A stretch of 64,000 nucleotides of DNA from Helicobacter bilis (GTDB lineage Bacteria; Campylobacterota; Campylobacteria; Campylobacterales; Helicobacteraceae): the NCBI RefSeq assembly GCF_001999985.1, contig NZ_CP019645.1, positions 2,294,001 to 2,358,000 of the forward strand, in the 5' to 3' direction. Every line of letters begins with the position of its first letter. Position 1 is the stretch's first letter. This document shows, one piece after another, positions 16,807 to 26,700 of this stretch. Position numbers and translations under genes: made by a program. Under the pieces are notes generated by a model. The model searched no databases. It had not been told where the DNA came from and worked only from the letters and a program-made list of their open reading frames with translations.

Positions 16807-17792
16807 TGTTTACTTGTTTATTTTGTTATTAGCTTTAGCTTTATTGTTAAACCTTATTTATGCTATTTTCAAAGCCTATTATAATCCTTTTTATATCGTG
16901 TAATATTGTATATTACATGTTTATCATTCCTTATAAAATAGTGTTTATTATTTTTACCTTATCAAAGTATGTTTAGAAGTGTTTGCATGTAAGGTTATTA
17001 TTGTTTTGCATGTATGCCACACTAAGAGCCAAACATATAAGGCATAAGACAATCAAAGCATACATAAATACTAGCATACGCATTACATATATAATAACAT
17101 TAATGCTTACGCGTGTTTTCACAAACACCAATGAATCTTTTGCAAAATACAAAGTATGTGTCCCTATTATATAAGACTTTTATGTGTTGGTGTGTTTTGT
17201 ATTTGTGATTAAGTGTGTTTTTGTGTGTTAAAAAAGTTAAAGTATGTAGAAATGATACAAGCAAATAAATCAAATAACACACCTAGCTAATAGTAAAGAT
17301 TTAATTTTTAAACCTACTGATAACGACGAAACATTAAGGTTTTAGTTGTGTATGCTTTGATTGGTTTATGCGTGTTTGGCTTTACTTAGTGTTTTATGCG
17401 TTTTATTTATCGCGACATTGATTTGATTTCATGGATTTATGATGTGTGGTTTCAAAAATTTTATACTTGAAGTACAGTATAGAAAAGCTACAGAATCTGG
17501 ATTGCAAAATAACTTAAAAATAAATATGTTTTGCTTTCACCATAAAGGCTCAATATAATAAGAAACCAATTTGAGTTTCTAGTGTTTATCATGTTAATGG
17601 CAACAAGTCTAGACACAACGATATTTAATCAGCAACTTTAACAATACTATTTTTATTCACACATGAATGTATAGGAAAATAAGATACACAAAGTTTTAAA
17701 CAATGTTTCTATTGGTAATCTTTAGCAAACTTTTTTAAAAACATCTTATTATCATAATCATCTGTAAATGCTCATAGATTAGAATCTCTCGC
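16807..17792. other. Long gene-free stretch upstream of the toxin relic and the autotransporter
   Basis: Nearly 1 kb between two divergent loci. It is strongly AT-rich with a GT-rich run near 17175-17230. Only short overlapping frames without ribosome sites exist. A TATAAT for the toxin locus is at 16878-16883. The autotransporter lacks a Shine-Dalgarno sequence. No attachment site, tRNA or transposon end was found, although this would be a natural place for a lost element border. Confidence 0.45.
16878..16883 (-). promoter_or_regulatory. Likely -10 box of the toxin locus
   Basis: A perfect TATAAT on the minus strand, 72 bases upstream of the first Met codon of the relic. It suggests the decayed gene may still be transcribed. 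The copy 2 site is 40447-40452. Confidence 0.45.
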
Positions 17793-19979
17793 ATGAAAAA
17801 GGAAGTCGTTATATTAGTCTTATTGTCTTGCCATGCCTTGCACGCAGACTACACGGGGCATTTACCCAGCTCTATTGTGTTGCAAAATGGGGAGAACGCA
17901 AGTCATAATCTCACCGCAACATGTGGGAATCAATACTGCTATGTTGGTTTGCCAAGCGCGTTTAATCCAAATGCCTATGATTTTTCCTATTCTACCAATA
18001 ACGGCACCTCAAGCCTTACCATAAATGCCGCTATGCCACAAGGCACAACGCAAACTCTGTCTATTTTCTATGTTGGGAATCTTAGTGTAGGGAGTAACTC
18101 AAAACTTAGTTTAAATGACTTTCATACCCTATCAATACAAAAAGGTTTAACCTTAGGGGCTAATGCGACTTTAGAACTTACACTGCAAAAAGGCAAAAAA
18201 ATTAATGCAAGCGAGTTTGGTCCATCATCAAAAGTTATATTTTCACGCAATGCTGATTTGACTTTACATAGTGGTGCTTTATTGAATGCAACCAATATGG
18301 ACTTTTTTATCATAGATTCTAAAACCACTATCCATAGTGGTGCGACTTTGAAAGTGGAATCTAGCACAATAAGAATACAGAATGTGGTAAAAAATAGTGG
18401 CACATTAGAGCTAAATGGAGTTGTATGGAATGTTGGACAAAGCACAAACGGCATAGACCTTGCAACTTCACGCTTTAGTAATACTGAAGGCAATGTAAAA
18501 GTTAATGGAGATTTTAATAATGGTGGTAAGCCAACAGCAGACACGATAGCTGGTAGCTTTTGGCAGAATGACGCGCCAAGCCCTGGTGGCGGGGATCTCA
18601 TCAATTATGGTGGCACTATACACATTACAGGAAAGCTTATAAATCAGCAAGGGGTAGAGGGAAGTAGGACACAAAATTCTAGTGTGCAAATCTATGGCGG
18701 AAAGATTAAGGTTGATGGTGGCATGACAAATGATGCAAATAGCACATTAATCTTTGGTGCATATAAGGGACAAATGGGGCAGCTAGAAGGCAATCTTACA
18801 AATAATGGTAAAGTAGTCGTTGATACTGCCGGTGTGGCTATGGGCAGCCATAGTCTTATTACAGGGCAAGTAAGTGGCGATACGAAGTTTGATATTATCT
18901 TTAGGGGTGGGGCAAATGAATTTATCGGTGCAAATGTTGTAAATGGTGCTTTAGAAATCAAGGCAGATTCCGCAAAGATACAAGATTTTCAGCACACGCT
19001 TACAGATAATGAAAAAAGCATGATAAACGCACTTGATAAGCAGATGAATGGAATCTATACCTATGGTGGCAGCTCTCTTTTAAGAAATGTCGCTAGAGAT
19101 TCTGTAAATGGCGTGGCAAACTCATTTATTAATGCACCTTTAGCGATTTTAGATTCTATGCAAACTCATGGTGCAGATTTTTCTCATACACAAGGCTTTA
19201 GTATAGGGGCATTTGGTGGCGGTATTATGAGTGAGAGTATGGGCGGTGTGATGAGTGGCGTTAAGGCTAGTTATAACACAAGTTTATACTCCCATTTACT
19301 TGCAACACATTTTGCCTATGGATATGGCTCGATGAATCAGCATTTTGAAACTTATAAGGGCACATTTCAAAGCCATGCATTAAGTTTTTCTCTCATGGAT
19401 AGAATCTTATTAGAAAAAATCAATATCGATATAGGCTTGCATGGGACATTTGGCTTTTTTGCAACAAGAGATATGTTGCAGTTTTCTAGCACAAACACAG
19501 CTTTTAATAGCGATTTTAACGCGTATAATCTCAACGCAAATGTAAATATAAGCTATCCATTTATTTTTCAAAGCTTCTCCATAGCCCCAGTTGCAGGGCT
19601 TAGACAAAGCATAATCACACAAAGCCCATATCAAAATAACAAAGCTCTAGAGATACAGAGTAATGGCTATACAAACCATATCACAAGCATGATTTTAGGG
19701 CTAAATCTAGCATATAATCTCAATCAAGTAAGCACATTTTTTATAAACTTAGCATACGAACCGATACTCTATCATGCACAAAAAAGCACAAGTGTTATAT
19801 TAAATCAGCAAAATCTCACCTTTGACACACTATCATCACTTCATACATTTAACATGCAAATGGGTGCAAACTGGCAGATAAATAGCAATATGAAAACAAG
19901 TCTTAATGCTTTTTATAAGGCAGATATGAGTAGTAGTCATATCTTTGGTGTGCAAGCAAACTTTGGATATGAGTTTTAA
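17793..19979 (+). CDS. Autotransporter with beta-helix passenger (copy 1)
   Basis: A 728-residue type V secreted protein. Residues 1-18 are a Sec signal (VVILVLLSCHALHA) cut before DYTG. Residues about 60-420 show repeated short beta-solenoid rungs (LTLGANATLELTLQ, DLTLHSGALLNAT, TTIHSGATLKVES, SGTLELNGVVW). From about 450 a C-terminal beta-barrel begins with GFSIGAFGGG and ends in NFGYEF, as in VacA-family Helicobacter autotransporters. The passenger is much smaller than VacA or the ImaA/FaaA proteins, and no toxin or protease motif is seen. No ribosome site precedes the ATG. A TAGAAT hexamer at 17780-17785 hints at a near-leaderless transcript. Confidence 0.82.
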   Translation: MKKEVVILVLLSCHALHADYTGHLPSSIVLQNGENASHNLTATCGNQYCYVGLPSAFNPNAYDFSYSTNNGTSSLTINAAMPQGTTQTLSIFYVGNLSVGSNSKLSLNDFHTLSIQKGLTLGANATLELTLQKGKKINASEFGPSSKVIFSRNADLTLHSGALLNATNMDFFIIDSKTTIHSGATLKVESSTIRIQNVVKNSGTLELNGVVWNVGQSTNGIDLATSRFSNTEGNVKVNGDFNNGGKPTADTIAGSFWQNDAPSPGGGDLINYGGTIHITGKLINQQGVEGSRTQNSSVQIYGGKIKVDGGMTNDANSTLIFGAYKGQMGQLEGNLTNNGKVVVDTAGVAMGSHSLITGQVSGDTKFDIIFRGGANEFIGANVVNGALEIKADSAKIQDFQHTLTDNEKSMINALDKQMNGIYTYGGSSLLRNVARDSVNGVANSFINAPLAILDSMQTHGADFSHTQGFSIGAFGGGIMSESMGGVMSGVKASYNTSLYSHLLATHFAYGYGSMNQHFETYKGTFQSHALSFSLMDRILLEKINIDIGLHGTFGFFATRDMLQFSSTNTAFNSDFNAYNLNANVNISYPFIFQSFSIAPVAGLRQSIITQSPYQNNKALEIQSNGYTNHITSMILGLNLAYNLNQVSTFFINLAYEPILYHAQKSTSVILNQQNLTFDTLSSLHTFNMQMGANWQINSNMKTSLNAFYKADMSSSHIFGVQANFGYEF

Positions 19980-20110
19980 CTTTGCCTTTAGACTTTATTA
20001 TTATTGTGTGAGATTGCTATCTGCTACTAAGCTAACCATTAAGCTACAGGGTTAAACACTTGCAATAATTGTAGGTATCATTTTAACTCATGCTACAATC
20101 ATAATAGAAT

Positions 20111-22342
20111 CTAAAAATCCATATTTACACTAAACCAATATCTTCTGCCTTCGGCAATGTAGTTATACATATTACCAACTAGTGCATTGCCGGTGTAGTT
20201 ATTTCCGCCACCACCGCTAGTCTCCCAACCATATTGTCTATAATCTGCGAAGTTTTTATCTAAAAGGTTATAGATAGCAAAATTTACTTTAAATTTCTCA
20301 TTAATTCTATAAGTAGCCCCTAAATGTAAAAGCATAAAAGGTTTATAATATGCCCCTAGCACTTGCTGTTGTGCTGCATCTGTGCCCGGTCTCAAACCTC
20401 TAAAGCGATTACCTTGCACTTCACTCCGTAAATATACATGTAAATCTTCCCATGTATAGCCAAGCTTTGCGTTAAATCTATGGTCTAGCGTGTCTGTGAG
20501 TGGTGCACCTTTGAGATTGCCTGTTAGTTGCTCACTGCTTGTAAAAGTATAACTCACATCAAAATTCACCCCATAAAGTGGCTTTATCCCCGCATAGAGT
20601 TCTACACCTTGTATATAGGATTTATCGACATTGATCGCACGAGAGCAACCTCTAGTGAATTCCGCACTACCACATATACTTGCATTTGCTTGACTAGCTA
20701 AAGTCTCCGAGCTAATCTTATCCCAAAAGAGACTATAAAAATAGGTGATTCCAGATTCAAAATAGTCATTATCTGTAAGAGCGGTTAGCTCAAAGCTTAA
20801 ACTTGTTTCAGGTTTTAGGTTTGGATTCCCTAAAAATGCGAGTTGCCCTTGTGCGCCAAAACCATATTGTCCATCTATGAGCTGATTAAGATATGGTGCT
20901 TTATACCCCATACTTACGCCACCTTTAAGCGTTAGCCAATCAGGGATTGCCTCATAAACCAAATATGCCTTTGGCGAAGTGTTAAAACCAAAGCGTGAGT
21001 TATAATCTTCCCTTAGCCCTAAAGTAAAACGAAATCCATCAAAGGCTTCCCATTCATTTTCTGCAAAAAGGGCGAGAGTGTGCTGTGAAAACTGACTAGG
21101 CTTTGCTACCATATCCTGCATCCATGAAAACCAGTATTGCGCCCCAACGCTTAGATAGTTTTCATAAGGCAGGTCGATAAAGCCTTTTGATTCTAGAATC
21201 ACATCTTTACCAGCTATTTGTCGTGGATTATTGGGCTTTGTATTTGTCATGCGTCCATCGTTATTACTTTGATTAAACTGCAAAGAATTTTCTATACTCC
21301 ATGTGCCATAGTTGCCTTTATGTGCGATGATATTGTTGTTTCTACTTACAATATAGGCGTTCGCTGTGCTTGTGTGTTGCCCTAACTGCTCTTTGCTATT
21401 ATCATACCATTGACTCGCATAACTTGTATCAAAATAAATATGATTATTAGAATCTAGATTCCATAAAAGTCTGCCACCAATATCATAGATATGTGCCATA
21501 GTGGGATTACCGATAAAGCCTGCGCTATCGGTTACTATATCGCCTACATTTGGGAATGTTGGTGAGCCTGCGCTATTATTCGGCTTATTTTGTGTAATTG
21601 TATATTGATATTTTACATCGGAGGGTTCTCTAAAGTAGTAACGAGCCCTTAGCTGCAGCCCAAGTTTATCCTTAATAATAGGTGCGACACCAAAGAGATT
21701 TAGCATGTAGCCAGAGCCATATTGTCTGTCTTCATTTTGCGTTGTTTCTAGCCCGATATTCACAGCGTATTTATCAAAACTCTTTTTTGTAATGATATTA
21801 ATCACACCGCCAATCGCATCACTCCCATAAAGCGTACTCATAGGACCACGGATAACCTCAATCCTCTCAATCGCACTCAAAGGTGGCATAAAGCTCGTAT
21901 CAGCCTGACTCCAACCCGCATTTGTCGTATTAATATCCCCTGCGACACTTGTGCGTTTGCCATCGATTAGAATCAAAGTATAGTTTGCTGGCATACCGCG
22001 GATAGAAATCTTTAATCCACCTGTTTTTCCTAACTCTGTATTGACATCAATGCCCGGAATATCAGCAATAGCTTCCGCTAAATCCCTATGAGGCTTATTC
22101 TCTAACTCTTCTCTGCTAATCACGGTGATAGAAGCGGGAGCATCTTTTAGTAGTTGTTCTGTGCCACGAGCAGTCGTTACGACTTGTTGTAGTTTATAGT
22201 TTTTTGCTTCTGTGTTTGTGGTTGATTGTATTTTGTCGTCTTGTGTATCTGCGAGCATAAAGCCAGATAACACCAAAGAGAGTAGAGAATAGTGTGAAAT
22301 ACGCTTCGAGATAACACGATTTTGCATAGATTTTGTTAGCAT
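20111..22342 (-). CDS. TonB-dependent outer membrane receptor (copy 1)
   Basis: A 743-residue receptor for uptake of a siderophore or similar iron chelate across the outer membrane, powered by TonB-ExbBD. It has a signal peptide, a TonB-box-like LQQVVTTARG near 52-61, and a plug domain with SIRGMPANYTLILIDGKR, IERIEVIRGPMSTLYGSDAIGGVINIITKK. A 22-strand barrel ends in Phe (WFSVNMDF). The plug resembles CfrA/FepA-type enterobactin receptors, but the ligand cannot be assigned. A Cys pair near residue 560 (ICGSAEFTRGC) probably ties an extracellular loop. An AAGGAT site precedes the ATG. The upstream region holds a Fur-like palindrome. Confidence 0.88.
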   Translation of the reverse strand: MLTKSMQNRVISKRISHYSLLSLVLSGFMLADTQDDKIQSTTNTEAKNYKLQQVVTTARGTEQLLKDAPASITVISREELENKPHRDLAEAIADIPGIDVNTELGKTGGLKISIRGMPANYTLILIDGKRTSVAGDINTTNAGWSQADTSFMPPLSAIERIEVIRGPMSTLYGSDAIGGVINIITKKSFDKYAVNIGLETTQNEDRQYGSGYMLNLFGVAPIIKDKLGLQLRARYYFREPSDVKYQYTITQNKPNNSAGSPTFPNVGDIVTDSAGFIGNPTMAHIYDIGGRLLWNLDSNNHIYFDTSYASQWYDNSKEQLGQHTSTANAYIVSRNNNIIAHKGNYGTWSIENSLQFNQSNNDGRMTNTKPNNPRQIAGKDVILESKGFIDLPYENYLSVGAQYWFSWMQDMVAKPSQFSQHTLALFAENEWEAFDGFRFTLGLREDYNSRFGFNTSPKAYLVYEAIPDWLTLKGGVSMGYKAPYLNQLIDGQYGFGAQGQLAFLGNPNLKPETSLSFELTALTDNDYFESGITYFYSLFWDKISSETLASQANASICGSAEFTRGCSRAINVDKSYIQGVELYAGIKPLYGVNFDVSYTFTSSEQLTGNLKGAPLTDTLDHRFNAKLGYTWEDLHVYLRSEVQGNRFRGLRPGTDAAQQQVLGAYYKPFMLLHLGATYRINEKFKVNFAIYNLLDKNFADYRQYGWETSGGGGNNYTGNALVGNMYNYIAEGRRYWFSVNMDF

Positions 22343-22370
22343 TAAATATCCTTGTGTTTAAAAATATCAT

Positions 22371-22376
22371 ATTGTA
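22371..22376 (-). promoter_or_regulatory. -10 box of the TonB receptor gene
   Basis: TACAAT on the minus strand, 29 bases before the ATG. The 14-base palindrome directly upstream would place a bound repressor over the spacer region of this promoter. Confidence 0.45.
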
Positions 22377-22382
22377 TCATAA

Positions 22383-22396
22383 TAATTTATAAATTA
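22383..22396. promoter_or_regulatory. Fur-like palindromic operator
   Basis: TAATTTATAAATTA is a perfect 14-base palindrome between the TonB receptor gene and the divergent peroxidase gene. It is surrounded by further TAAT/ATTA steps, including ATTATTATT near 22437. It resembles the AT-rich TAATAAT-n-ATTATTA sites bound by iron-loaded Fur in Helicobacter. The copy 2 site is 45952-45965. AT-rich DNA makes chance matches common. Confidence 0.45.
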
Positions 22397-22556
22397 ATAA
22401 TCAATTGTATTATTTTATTTTAAAATATATAGGAATTATTATTATTTATAGCTTATTATGTCGTAAGTAATACAAACATAATAACACCAGATTTACAGAT
22501 TTAATATAAAAACATTGTAAGATTTTAGAGTTTTATTTTAATATTAAGGAATGTCA

Positions 22557-23552
22557 ATGTTTTATATGAAAAATGCTACTAAGTTTATCATCTCAAAATT
22601 CTTTGTTAGCACTCTGCTTGTTAGCACAATGTGTGTTTATGGAAATGATGCAAAGCAATACGATGCGGAAGGTATTGCTGATGTGTTTTATGCGTTGAAT
22701 GGAGATTCTAAAGATCCACATAAAAAGATTAATCATACAAAAGGCTTTTGTGCGAATGGAGAGTTTATCCCAGCAAATAACATTACAAAAACGCTAAATA
22801 TACCATTGTTAAAAGAAAAAAGCATTAAGACAGAAGTGCGATATTCACTTGGTGGTGGAAGCAGAGTGGCAAGCGATAAATCAAAGCCTAGAGGCATGGC
22901 TTTGAAAATTCAAGGGCAAAAAGATGAATGGGAAATTGTTATGCTAAATACTGAGATTAACTTTGCAAAAAATCCACAGGAATTTGGCGAGTTTTTTGCG
23001 ATGAGAATCCCAAAAGATGGCAAGGTGGATACTGCCTATATCGCTAAGAGAACAAGCGAGGTCGCATCATACAAAAACTTTGAAGAATATATGAAAAATA
23101 TCGGTATAACAGGCAGTGTGGCAAATACAATGTATCACAGCATTCACACTTTTTATTTTAAGGATAGTAAGAATAAACTCATTCCGGCAAGATTTAAATT
23201 TGTCCCAGCAAATGGCGTAGCCTATCTCAAAGAAAACGAGCTGCAAAAAGTTAGCAATGACTTTTTAGAATCTGATTTTAAAGAAAAGAGCAAAAAAGCC
23301 CCGATTGCTTATAAGATGATTCTAGTCCTAGCAAATCCAAAGGATAAAACCGATGATACTACAGCCCTTTGGAGTGGTAAGCACAAGGAAATTGAGGTTG
23401 GCACATTGCTTGTAAAACAATATAATGGTGATGTATGTAATGGCGATGTGTTTATGCCAAATGTATTGCCTAATGGTGTAGAAGCTCCAAAAGACCCGCT
23501 ATTTGAAACACGCAATGATGTATATTCGATCACTTTTGGTAGAAGACAATAA
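22557..23552 (+). CDS. Periplasmic catalase-related peroxidase (copy 1)
   Basis: A 331-residue heme protein of the catalase-related (SrpA-like) family, similar in size to the catalase-like protein of H. pylori. A signal peptide (FFVSTLLVSTMCVYG) sends it to the periplasm. INHTKGFCANGEF carries the distal catalytic His, and RGMALKI and NTEINFAKNPQEF are family marks. The long C-terminal domains of full catalases are absent, so peroxidase rather than catalase activity is expected. The start at 22557 is chosen because the AAGGA site ends directly at the ATG of 22551, leaving no spacing for that codon. It is divergent from the TonB receptor gene, which suggests iron-linked oxidative defence. Confidence 0.82.
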   Translation: MFYMKNATKFIISKFFVSTLLVSTMCVYGNDAKQYDAEGIADVFYALNGDSKDPHKKINHTKGFCANGEFIPANNITKTLNIPLLKEKSIKTEVRYSLGGGSRVASDKSKPRGMALKIQGQKDEWEIVMLNTEINFAKNPQEFGEFFAMRIPKDGKVDTAYIAKRTSEVASYKNFEEYMKNIGITGSVANTMYHSIHTFYFKDSKNKLIPARFKFVPANGVAYLKENELQKVSNDFLESDFKEKSKKAPIAYKMILVLANPKDKTDDTTALWSGKHKEIEVGTLLVKQYNGDVCNGDVFMPNVLPNGVEAPKDPLFETRNDVYSITFGRRQ

Positions 23553-23561
23553 AAATACAAA

Positions 23562-23593
23562 AATCACACATCAATAAAAGTTTATGTGTGATT
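23562..23593 (+). terminator. Stem-loop after the peroxidase gene
   Basis: AATCACACAT and ATGTGTGATT form a perfect 10-base-pair stem with a 12-base loop, ten bases after the stop. The T tract is weak, so termination may be partial. The copy 2 hairpin is 47131-47162. Confidence 0.5.
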
Positions 23594-23712
23594 GTGAAGT
23601 TAGAGACTGCAGGTTTGTATATGATTGGGTGTTGCATAGTAAATAAACTAAAAGCCCTATAAATAAAATATAAATTTTTATATTTTTTACTCTTTATTGC
23701 ATAACTTTGGGT

Positions 23713-23718
23713 TACAAT
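23713..23718 (+). promoter_or_regulatory. -10 box of putA
   Basis: TACAAT 33 bases before the putA ATG, followed by AAAGGAG at 23739-23745. Its position rules out the in-frame TTG at 23697 as the start. Confidence 0.5.
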
Positions 23719-23750
23719 ATGCGTTTATGCTTAGTTTGAAAGGAGATATT

Positions 23751-26700
23751 ATGCAATCCGTTGATAATAAAGAGATAATTGAGGCAAGTTTGTCCTTAGC
23801 AAAGACATTGCAGCACAAAATCAATAGTGATTTAAGTTGTAAAGAAAAAAGATTCCGTAAAAAGATGATGAAAATGCTTGAAAATCCAAGCAGTAAGGTT
23901 ATGCTTATTGAGTTGCTTGATAGAAGTTTTCGCTCAAAAGATAATGAAATGGCACACGAACTCATCTCGCATACTTTGCAAAAATATGGGATTGCTGATT
24001 TTTTCTCTTCGTTTGAAAAGGTATTATTGCAACTATTTTTGGGTATGGGTAAAAGTATGCCGTGTGTGAGTGTGCCTTTTTTCATAAAGAATCTAAAAAA
24101 AGATACAAAAGCTATGGTGCTAGATGCCTCGCCTATTGCCCTGAAAAAACATGCAGATAAAAGGGCTAGTGAAAACATTGGCTTAAATGTGAATCTAATC
24201 GGTGAAGAGGTGCTTGGGAATCTAGAGTCAAACTATCGTTTGCAAAAGTATGAAGACGCTCTAAACTCAAACTACATTAATTATATCTCTATCAAAATTA
24301 CAACTATTTTTTCTCAAATCAATATCCTAGATTTTGAATACTCAAAGCGTGAGATAGTAGCAAGGCTTGATAAACTCTATGGCATTGCAGAAGAAAAGCA
24401 AAAGGCAGGTATCTCAAAGTTTATTAATCTTGATATGGAAGAGTTTAAGGACTTGGAACTCACGGTGGCAGCCTTTATGGAATCTCTTGCGAAGTTTGAT
24501 ATTAAAGCTGGGATTGTATTACAAGCGTATTTACCAGATTCTTATGAGTATTTAAAAACTTTAGTAGCCTTTTCTAAAGCGAGAGTAGAGAGCGGTAAGC
24601 CCCCGATTAAGATTCGCATTGTAAAAGGAGCGAATATGGAGGCTGAAGAGACTATTGCAAGTGTAAAGGGTTGGGAGTTGCCGACATTTAGACAAAAGGT
24701 TGATACAGATTCTAACTATAATAAAATGCTTGATTATATCCTGCAAGATTCTAATTTTAAATACATTGATATAGGTATCGCATCGCATAATATCTTTCAA
24801 ATCGCTTATGCGATGACAAGGATAAATAGGGCAGGGGCGCAAGATAGCTTTACTTTTGAAATGCTTGAGGGTATGAATTTAAAAGCAAGTTTTGAGGTAG
24901 CTTCAAGAAATAAGCTTATTTTATACGCCCCGGTATGCGATGATGCGCATTTTAATAATGCTATTGCATATCTTGTAAGGCGACTTGATGAAAATACAGG
25001 TAAAGATAACTTTATGCGTTATGCCTTTGATTTAGAGATTGATTCTATTGCGTGGAAACAGCAGGAACAAATCTTTTTACAATCAATCGAGGGTATAAAA
25101 AGTGTGCAAGAGACAAGTTATAGGCAGCAAAATAGACTTAAAGCCCCATTTACACAAAAAGCAAATCTTGCTTCTTTCTTTAACGAGCCTGATACTGACT
25201 TTATATTGAAACCAAATAGAGAATGGGCGGAGGCGATTAAGACAAAGTGGCTAAATACAGAATCTATTGAGGTTACACCAATAATTGGCGATAAAACTCC
25301 AAAAGATAATAAAAGAGAGATTAAGCAAAAAGGCGGCGATAAAGTCATTGCTAATGTGTATTTAGCAAATAAAGATAGTTTAAAAGCGGCTATGGCGTAT
25401 GTAAAACAAGCACAAAATATACTAAGCTATGAAAAGCTTGGCGAGATTTTGTTGAAAACTGCAGAGATTGTAGCAGAAAGGCGTAATGATTTAATCGGTA
25501 TAGCAGCCCTTGAAGTGGGTAAAACCTTTGCAGAAACAGACGCTGAGGTAAGTGAGGCGATAGATTTTCTTAGATTCTATCCGCATAGCATGTATAAATT
25601 GCTAGAAACACATAAAGATTTTATGCTAAAGCCAAAGGGTGTTGGCGTAGTGATTACGCCGTGGAATTTCCCCGTTGCTATTTCTGTTGGTGGCATTGCC
25701 GCTAGTCTTGCTAGTGGGAATAGGGTGATTTATAAGCCATCTAATATTTCTGCTGTTACAGGCAGTATATTAACGCAGTGCTTTTATGATGCGGGACTAC
25801 CGAAAGATTATCTTGTATTCTTACCTGCAAGTGGCAAGGATGTAAATGAGATTCTATTAAAAGAAGCGGATTTTGCGATTTTAACAGGCGGGGAAGATAC
25901 GGCTTATGAGATTTTAAAAGAGAATCCAACACTATTTTTAAGTGCTGAAACAGGCGGTAAAAATGCGACTATTGTAAGCAAAATGGCAGATAGAGACCAA
26001 GCGGTAAAAAACATTATCCATTCAGCTTTTTCTAACTCTGGGCAGAAATGCAGTGCTACTTCTTTACTCATACTTGAAGAGGAAGTGTATAAAGATGAGC
26101 AGTTTAAACGCACATTGATTGATGCGGCAAATAGCCTTCATGTTGGGAATCCATTTGACTTTAAGAATAAGTTAGGGTATCTAAGCAGCACTATTGATGA
26201 GAAAGTAAAGCAGGGCTTAGAGTTAGAGCAAGGTGAAGAGTGGGTATTAGCCCCAAGTTTTGAAGATGAAAATCCCTATGCGATGAGACCATGTATTAAA
26301 TATGGTGTAAAAGAGGGTAGCTATTCACATAAGAGTGAATTTTTCACGCCGATTTTATCAGTTATATGTGCGAAAGATTTAGAGCATGCCATAGATATCG
26401 CAAACTCTACTGGATATGGTTTAACAAGCGGTTTTGAATCTCTTGATGAAAGGGAATGGGATTATTATCTAAAGCACATTGAAGCAGGGAATCTTTATAT
26501 TAATAAATCTACGACAGGGGCGATTGTCCTGCGGCAGCCATTTGGTGGGATTAAAAAGTCAGCAGTTGGCTTTGGCAGAAAGGCTGGAAGTTATAACTAT
26601 GTGGCACAATTTGTAGATATTATCCCTAATAATAGCACACAAGAAAACACAGATTTAAACACAAATTTACATATGGGGCATAGCTTTATTGATAGTATGC

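Noticed and set aside
17175..17240. GT-rich run considered as a possible repeat array or CRISPR-like element
   Set aside because: There is no regular repeat-spacer periodicity and no palindromic repeats.
16983..17282. Small ORFs of about 60 codons on both strands in the toxin-autotransporter spacer
   Set aside because: They overlap each other in an AT/GT-rich stretch, lack ribosome sites and show no recognisable protein features.
23697..23750. N-terminal extension of putA from a TTG at 23697
   Set aside because: The start precedes the TACAAT box, and the ATG at 23751 has AAAGGAG at ideal spacing.
23687..24178. A 163-codon minus-strand ORF over the start of putA
   Set aside because: A complementary shadow of PutA codons; putA has motif support.
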